Positions 5,247-9,909 of a stretch of 9,909 nt of DNA are shown in pieces; position 1 is the first letter of the stretch; the number at the start of each line of letters is the position of its first letter. This DNA comes from Gemmatimonadota bacterium. Its GTDB lineage: Bacteria; Gemmatimonadota; Gemmatimonadetes; Longimicrobiales; Gaopeijiaceae. Under the pieces are notes generated by a model. That model did not search any database. It was not told the origin of the DNA and saw only the letters and a list, made by a program, of their open reading frames with translations. A program made the translations under genes and the position numbers. The stretch lies in the NCBI GenBank assembly GCA_030618065.1, contig JAUXEE010000039.1, positions 1 to 9,909 on the forward strand, written 5' to 3'.

Positions 5247-8201
5247 GTGGCCACTGAGCTGGCTCCCCGGCTAGATCCCAAGGCCATCGAGGCCCGCCTC
5301 TATTCCGAGTGGATGGAGAAGGGCGAGTTCACCGTGCTGCCCTCCGCGGTCCTGGGGGAGGGCCGGGATCCCTTCGTCATCGTCATCCCTCCCCCCAACG
5401 TGACGGCAGTCCTCCACATGGGGCACGGGCTGAACAACACCATCCAGGACGTCCTCATTCGGTGGCGGAGGATGCAGGGTCTGGCCTCTCTTTGGGCTCC
5501 GGGAACGGACCACGCCGGCATCGCCACGCAGAACGTGGTGGAGCGACTCCTGGCTGAGGAAGGAAAATCCCGGGGAGACCTGGGCCGGGAGGCCTTCGTG
5601 GAGCGGACATGGGAGTTCGTGAGGGAGACGGGTGGCGCCATCCTGGACCAGCTCAAGGCCATGGGCTGCACCTGTGACTGGGACCGGACCCGCTTCACCC
5701 TGGATCCGGGGCTCAGTAAGGCCGTCCGGGAGGTCTTCGTCCGCCTCTACGAGAAGGGGCTGATCTATCGGGGCGAGTACATCATCAATTGGTGTCCTCG
5801 TTGCCTCACCGCGCTCTCCAACGAGGAGGCCGAAGGAAACGAGGTGGAGGGTCGCCTCTATCATCTCCGGTATCCGCTGGCGCCGGAGCTGTACGAGGCT
5901 GCGGCGGCCGCGAAGATGGCGACCGAAGCGAAGGCTGCGACCGAAGCGAAGGCGCGAGCCGAGGCTGGGGCGAAGGCGAAGGCCGGTGGAGCTGGAGCGG
6001 AGGAAGACGGCGCTGGTGAAGGGGGGCCCGGGGCCGACGCTGAGGCGGGCGGGGGGGGCATCAGCCAGAGTGCTTTGGGGCAGCTCTCCGACGGTCGCTG
6101 GTACCTGACGGTGTCCACCACCCGGCCCGAGACCATGCTGGGGGACACGGCCGTGGCCGTGAACCCGGCGGACGAGCGCTACATTGCGCTCATCGGCGGG
6201 GAGGTGGAACTCCCCCTCACCGGTCGCAGGATTCCCATCATCGCCGACGACTACGTGGACCGAGAATTCGGCACAGGGATGGTGAAGGTCACTCCGGCCC
6301 ACGATCCCAACGACTTCGAGATGGCCCAGCGGAGTGGGGTCCCCCTTCTGGACGTCATGACCCCCGAGGCCTCCATGGGGGAGAACGCCCCCGAGGCCTT
6401 CCAGGGGATGGATCGGTTCGACGCCAGGGAGGCCGTGGTCCAGGCTTTCGAAGATCAGGGGCTTTTCGGAGGGGATGACCCTCATACCCACAGCATCCCA
6501 CGGTGCTACCGGTGCGACACCGTGGTGGAGCCTCGACTGAGCGAGCAGTGGTTCGTGAAGATGAAGCCCCTGGCCGAGCCGGCGCTGCAAGCCTCCCTGG
6601 ACGGAACCGTCACCTTCGTTCCGGGACGATGGAAGAAGGTCTACGAACACTGGATGGAGAACATCCGGGATTGGTGCATCTCCCGGCAGCTCTGGTGGGG
6701 GCACCGGATTCCCGTCTGGTATTGCCAGGCCTGTGGCGAGACCATCGTGGCCCGTGAGGATCCCTCTGCCTGCACGGCCTGCGGGAGCGAGGCTCTGGAG
6801 CAGGACCCGGACGTTCTCGACACCTGGTTTTCCTCCTGGCTCTGGCCCTTCTCCATTTTCGGCTGGCCTGAAAACACCGAGGACTTGAAGGCTTTCTACC
6901 CGGGTCATGTCCTCTCCACGGCACCGGAAATCCTCTTCTTCTGGGTGGCCCGGATGGTCATGGCCGGGTACGAGTTCATGGGAGAGGCTCCCTTCAAGAC
7001 GGTCTATCTCCACGCCACCGTGAGGGACGCCCAGGGCCGGAAGATGTCCAAGTCCCTGGGGAACGGCATCGATCCATTGGAGGTCGTCGACCGGTTCGGG
7101 GCCGATGCCCTCCGCTTCACCGTGATCTCGGCGGCGGCGGTGGGGACGGATATCCACCTGGATCCGGACGACCTGGATGCTTCCTTCGGCCCAGGGCGGA
7201 ACTTCGCCAACAAGGTTTGGAACGCCGGCCGGTTCACCCTCATGACCGTGGGGGACGATCCCATCAGGCCCCTCTCGGAGGTGGAGGAGGATCTGGAGCT
7301 CTCGGATCGATGGATCCTATCCCGCCTTTCAGGAACCACGGAGAGCCTTACCCAGGAGCTGGAGAGATTCCGCCTCCATGACGTGGCTGAGAAGGCCTAT
7401 CACTTCTTCTGGGGGGAGCTGGCTGACTGGTACCTGGAGTTGGTGAAGCCCAGGCTCCGGGACGACGCCGAAGAGGGCAGTAAGCAGGCCGCCAGGACAA
7501 CTCTCATCACCGTGTTCGACGGGATTCTCCGGCTCCTCCATCCCATGATCCCCTTCGTAACCGAGGAGCTTTGGCAGAAGCTCCCCTGGCCCGAAGGGCA
7601 GGAGCGGCCCGAGTCCCTCATCTCGGCCCCCTGGCCGACCCGGGCCCCGGCGCTGGAAGACCCTGAGGCCGAGGCCCAGATGGAATCCCTCCAGGAGCTG
7701 ATCACCCAGATTCGTCGGTTGAGGAAGGAGTACGGAGTGCCGGAGGGGGCCGAGGTGGAGGTGGCCCTCACAGGGGTGCCGACTTCCTTTCAAGGGGCCC
7801 TGGCCTCGGACAATCCGGCCATCCGGCGCTTAGCTCGAGTGAGTGCCCTCACTGTGGCTGCTGGTGCCGGAGAGGGACCGACCGATGGTGGGGCTGGCGC
7901 CGGCGGAGCCCATGGCGTCGGAACCCCCGCCGGCGGAGCCCACGGCGTCCTCAAGAATGGGACGGAGTTCTTCATTCCCCTCCAAGGGGTCATCGATCTT
8001 GAGAAGGAACGGGATCGGCTGTCGGCGGAGATCCAGCGGCTTGCGGGCCAACTCAAAGGTGTCCGGAGCAAGTTGGAGAACCGGAGCTTCCTGGAACGGG
8101 CTCCGGAGGAAGTAGTGGCCCGGGAGAGGGAGAAAGAGGCTACGTTCCAGGAGCAAATGGAGAAACTCCAGGAGAAACTGAAAATCTTCGAGGGGTTGTA
8201 G
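5247..8201 (+). CDS. valS: Valyl-tRNA synthetase
   Basis: The 984-residue class Ia synthetase charges tRNA-Val with valine in the cytoplasm. From GTG 5247 it begins MATELAPRLDPKAIEARLYSEW, cut here to MATELAPRLDPKAIEAR as the family start. Landmarks: HMGH signature (57-60) after PPPNVTAVL; Cys pairs 183/186 and 420/423; the CP1 editing domain with TTRPET (291-296) and GDTAVAV; a four-Cys knuckle (493, 496, 509, 512); DVLDTWFSSWLWPFS; KMSKS (599-603) in the catalytic loop; the anticodon-binding helical domain (about 670-830); and a C-terminal coiled-coil tRNA-binding arm (about 915-984). Two additions are unusual: an Ala/Lys/Glu/Gly-rich insert at about 218-272 inside the editing domain and a Gly/Ala/His-rich repeat linker at about 872-902. 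All catalytic motifs are intact, so the enzyme should be active. The lipoprotein gene starts 46 nt downstream. Confidence 0.98.
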   Translation: MATELAPRLDPKAIEARLYSEWMEKGEFTVLPSAVLGEGRDPFVIVIPPPNVTAVLHMGHGLNNTIQDVLIRWRRMQGLASLWAPGTDHAGIATQNVVERLLAEEGKSRGDLGREAFVERTWEFVRETGGAILDQLKAMGCTCDWDRTRFTLDPGLSKAVREVFVRLYEKGLIYRGEYIINWCPRCLTALSNEEAEGNEVEGRLYHLRYPLAPELYEAAAAAKMATEAKAATEAKARAEAGAKAKAGGAGAEEDGAGEGGPGADAEAGGGGISQSALGQLSDGRWYLTVSTTRPETMLGDTAVAVNPADERYIALIGGEVELPLTGRRIPIIADDYVDREFGTGMVKVTPAHDPNDFEMAQRSGVPLLDVMTPEASMGENAPEAFQGMDRFDAREAVVQAFEDQGLFGGDDPHTHSIPRCYRCDTVVEPRLSEQWFVKMKPLAEPALQASLDGTVTFVPGRWKKVYEHWMENIRDWCISRQLWWGHRIPVWYCQACGETIVAREDPSACTACGSEALEQDPDVLDTWFSSWLWPFSIFGWPENTEDLKAFYPGHVLSTAPEILFFWVARMVMAGYEFMGEAPFKTVYLHATVRDAQGRKMSKSLGNGIDPLEVVDRFGADALRFTVISAAAVGTDIHLDPDDLDASFGPGRNFANKVWNAGRFTLMTVGDDPIRPLSEVEEDLELSDRWILSRLSGTTESLTQELERFRLHDVAEKAYHFFWGELADWYLELVKPRLRDDAEEGSKQAARTTLITVFDGILRLLHPMIPFVTEELWQKLPWPEGQERPESLISAPWPTRAPALEDPEAEAQMESLQELITQIRRLRKEYGVPEGAEVEVALTGVPTSFQGALASDNPAIRRLARVSALTVAAGAGEGPTDGGAGAGGAHGVGTPAGGAHGVLKNGTEFFIPLQGVIDLEKERDRLSAEIQRLAGQLKGVRSKLENRSFLERAPEEVVAREREKEATFQEQMEKLQEKLKIFEGL
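5919..5954 (+). repeat. Tandem 18-bp repeat inside valS
   Basis: Two adjacent copies of GCGACCGAAGCGAAGGC plus one variable base (5919-5936 and 5937-5954) encode ATEAKA twice. They form the core of the low-complexity insertion in the ValRS editing domain and suggest growth by replication slippage. Confidence 0.8.
7898..7949 (+). repeat. 22-bp direct repeat (30-nt period) inside valS
   Basis: CGCCGGCGGAGCCCA-T/C-GGCGTC occurs at 7898-7919 and 7928-7949 with one mismatch, encoding AGGAHGV twice. It lies in the linker before the C-terminal coiled coil. The 30-nt period keeps the reading frame. Confidence 0.75.
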
Positions 8202-8247
8202 GAGCCTATCCCGGGGGACGAATGATGAAACGAGGTAGGTGGGGATC

Positions 8248-9909
8248 ATGAGATCGTTCCAGGTGGGTCTGGCCTGGCTTGGCGCTGCCCTCTTCGCCGG
8301 TGCGGTTCTTTTCGGCGCTTGTGCCCGGCCGGGCGCTCCCTCCGGAGGCCCCCGAGACCTGATCCCACCCATGATCGTTTCCACCTGGCCCGACACCTTC
8401 GAGTTCGTCGAGGCGACTCGTGACCCGGTGAAGATTTTCTTCAGTGAGCGGATCAGCGAGAAGCCGACCCGAGGGGTCATGGACAACGCCGTCCTCGTCT
8501 CCCCGGTCACCGGCGAGCACAGGGTCAAACACACCCGATCGGGGCTGGAGATCGAGGTCATTGGGGGCTTTCAGCCCGATTTGGTCTATCGCGTCCGGGT
8601 CCTGCCCACGGTGAAAGACCTCTTCAACAACACGCTGGATGGGCCGTTCGAGCTGGTTTTCTCAACGGGAGCGGCCTACGAAACCAACGTAATCGCTGGA
8701 ATGGTGAGGGACCGCATCACGGCTGAGACCATCGAAGGGGTGAGAGTGGAGGCCAGGGAAGAGGGAATGGAGGATCCGCCGGTCTACGTGGCCACCACCG
8801 ATTCAGCCGGCGTTTTCGCTCTCCGGTACCTTCCGGCCGGATCCTATGGCATCTCCCTTTTTCAGGATGTGAATCGAAACGGGGAGCCGGGCTTCGCTGA
8901 ACTCCAGGGTTCTGCCCAGGGATCCCTCGGACTCCATCCTCCCAAGGTAGACACCATCCTCCTCCGAGAAGTGAGCCTACTCAGGTCGGACACTACCCCC
9001 GCCGAACTCAGGCGGGCGGAGGCCATGGATTCCCTTCTCGTCCGCCTTGCCTTCGATGACTTCCTGGACGCGGAAAGTTCGCTGGGCCAGGTTCAGGTTG
9101 AAATTGTTTCGGATGAGGGTCCGGGGCCGGAAATCGACCGGTTGATCTGGCCGAGGCAGGTCGACTCTCTCCGGGCCGTGGCCGACTCGGTGGCGGCGGA
9201 AGAGCGACGGATCGCCATGGTGGACTCCCTCGGGATCGTGGCCGATTCTCTGGACCAGATCCTCACGGGGATGGAGACGGCCGGGGACACCCTGGGCGCC
9301 GACACCGTCGGGACGATGCTGGAACGAATCCGAGAGCGCATAGCTCCCCCGGAGCCCCGGGAGGAACCCGCTCCGGGGGTTGCGGTGGAGCCTCCGCCCA
9401 TTCTTCCCCAGCAGGAGTTTTTCATCCTTCTCGCCGAGCCCCTGATTCCCGACCAGCTCTTTCAGCTCACGGTCACAGGCGTGATAAACATCAACGATCT
9501 CCGAGGGGGCGGGGGTGAGGCGGAATTCACCTGGGAGCCGCCGGAACCGGAGCCGGTGGAGGTGCCGGACACCGCGGCGGTAGAACCGGACACCGCGGCG
9601 GTAGTTCCGGACACCTCGGCGGTGCCACCAGACACGGCTAGGGTGCCGCCCGATACCTCGGCGGTTCCACCAGACACCTCGGGGGTGCCACCCGATACTT
9701 CGGGGGTGCCGCCCGACACGGGGCGGGCCGCGGTGGCCGAAGCTCGCCGGGCCACGTCGAGGATCGGTTGGGTTACGGCAGAGTCGGCTCTGATGCAGGG
9801 TGTGCTCGCGGTCGCACCAGCGCACGTGGATTCGCCATTTCATTTCAGTTTTCGTGAAGCGGAGAAAATGCCGGACCCGTTACTGAAACTGGATGAGGTT
9901 GCGGCCGGC
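8248..9909 (+). CDS. Ig-like domain (SbsA/Big_5 type) lipoprotein with PDT-repeat tail, 3' end outside window
   Basis: A frame of 554 codons runs from ATG 8248 to the window edge without a stop. The start has a G-rich ribosome site (AGGTAGGTGGGG, 8233-8244). Residues 5-24 form a hydrophobic signal peptide ending LFGAC, so Cys25 is a probable lipidation site, although Phe at -3 is not ideal. Residues about 38-141 (PPMIVSTWPDTFEF ... FELVFSTG) fit an SbsA Ig-like domain. Residues 147-245 (VIAGMVRDRITAETIEGVRVEA ... FALRYLPAGSYGISLF, shown in part) fit a carboxypeptidase-regulatory-like beta-sandwich with a DVNRNGEPG loop. A charged helical stretch (300-365) and an AEPLIPDQLFQLTVTGVINI segment follow, then heptapeptide repeats from residue 440. 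It is probably an outer-membrane or surface lipoprotein; its role is unknown. After the repeats the frame continues 62 codons with shifting composition, so the real end is uncertain. Confidence 0.85.
   Translation, partial: MRSFQVGLAWLGAALFAGAVLFGACARPGAPSGGPRDLIPPMIVSTWPDTFEFVEATRDPVKIFFSERISEKPTRGVMDNAVLVSPVTGEHRVKHTRSGLEIEVIGGFQPDLVYRVRVLPTVKDLFNNTLDGPFELVFSTGAAYETNVIAGMVRDRITAETIEGVRVEAREEGMEDPPVYVATTDSAGVFALRYLPAGSYGISLFQDVNRNGEPGFAELQGSAQGSLGLHPPKVDTILLREVSLLRSDTTPAELRRAEAMDSLLVRLAFDDFLDAESSLGQVQVEIVSDEGPGPEIDRLIWPRQVDSLRAVADSVAAEERRIAMVDSLGIVADSLDQILTGMETAGDTLGADTVGTMLERIRERIAPPEPREEPAPGVAVEPPPILPQQEFFILLAEPLIPDQLFQLTVTGVININDLRGGGGEAEFTWEPPEPEPVEVPDTAAVEPDTAAVVPDTSAVPPDTARVPPDTSAVPPDTSGVPPDTSGVPPDTGRAAVAEARRATSRIGWVTAESALMQGVLAVAPAHVDSPFHFSFREAEKMPDPLLKLDEVAAG
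9565..9723 (+). repeat. 21-bp repeats encoding PDTxxVx heptapeptides
   Basis: Seven consecutive 21-nt units and a partial eighth encode PDTAAVE, PDTAAVV, PDTSAVP, PDTARVP, PDTSAVP, PDTSGVP, PDTSGVP, then PDTG. Units drift mostly at third codon positions, so selection on the peptide is likely. Such Pro/Asp/Thr repeats usually act as extended, flexible surface or periplasmic stalks. Confidence 0.9.

Noticed and set aside
5271..7157. Minus-strand open frame of 628 codons opposite valS
   Set aside because: The plus strand encodes an unmistakable ValRS with all motifs; the antisense frame is a GC-bias shadow.
8977..9843. Minus-strand frames with Arg/Gly-rich or SGGT repeats opposite the lipoprotein tail
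   Set aside because: The repetitive look is just the antisense reading of the PDT-coding 21-bp repeats.

Overview
The window is a GC-rich bacterial chromosome segment. Every credible gene lies on the + strand, tightly packed, with strong G/C preference at third codon positions. Gene content and protein style suggest a Gemmatimonadota-like bacterium: an SbsA-type Ig-like lipoprotein with a PDT-repeat tail next to valS, a DapL-like aminotransferase with a GDADL motif, and a proline-rich single-TM 'TonB-like' protein. That placement is an inference from remembered protein styles, not from a search.

Layout: (1) positions 2-1879, the 3' part of a DinG/XPD-type superfamily 2 helicase, cut by the left window edge. 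(2) 1883-2159, a 277-bp non-coding element bounded by near-perfect 23-bp inverted repeats and folding into nested pairings; it fills the gap between the helicase and the next gene. (3) 2167-2367, a 66-residue two-helix membrane protein. (4) 2378-3016, a FAHD1-like fumarylacetoacetate-hydrolase-family enzyme. (5) 3020-4186, a PLP aminotransferase resembling LL-diaminopimelate aminotransferase. (6) a 71-bp gap with a 13-nt tandem repeat and a hairpin. (7) 4258-5094, a single-pass membrane protein of TonB-like layout. (8) a 152-bp valS leader with a 14-bp hairpin. (9) 5247-8201, valyl-tRNA synthetase with two low-complexity insertions. (10) 8248 to the window end, an Ig-like-domain lipoprotein whose frame is still open at the right edge.

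Genes 3-5 are separated by only 10 and 3 nt and probably form one transcription unit (keto-acid and amino-acid metabolism). valS and the lipoprotein are 46 nt apart and may be co-transcribed. I see no tRNA, rRNA, CRISPR array, transposase gene, phage gene or defence system. The most unusual object is the 277-bp inverted-repeat element. Next come the serine replacing the first expected Fe-S cysteine in the helicase, the Ala/Lys/Glu-rich insertion in the ValRS editing domain, and the lipoprotein frame running without a stop into what could be the next gene.
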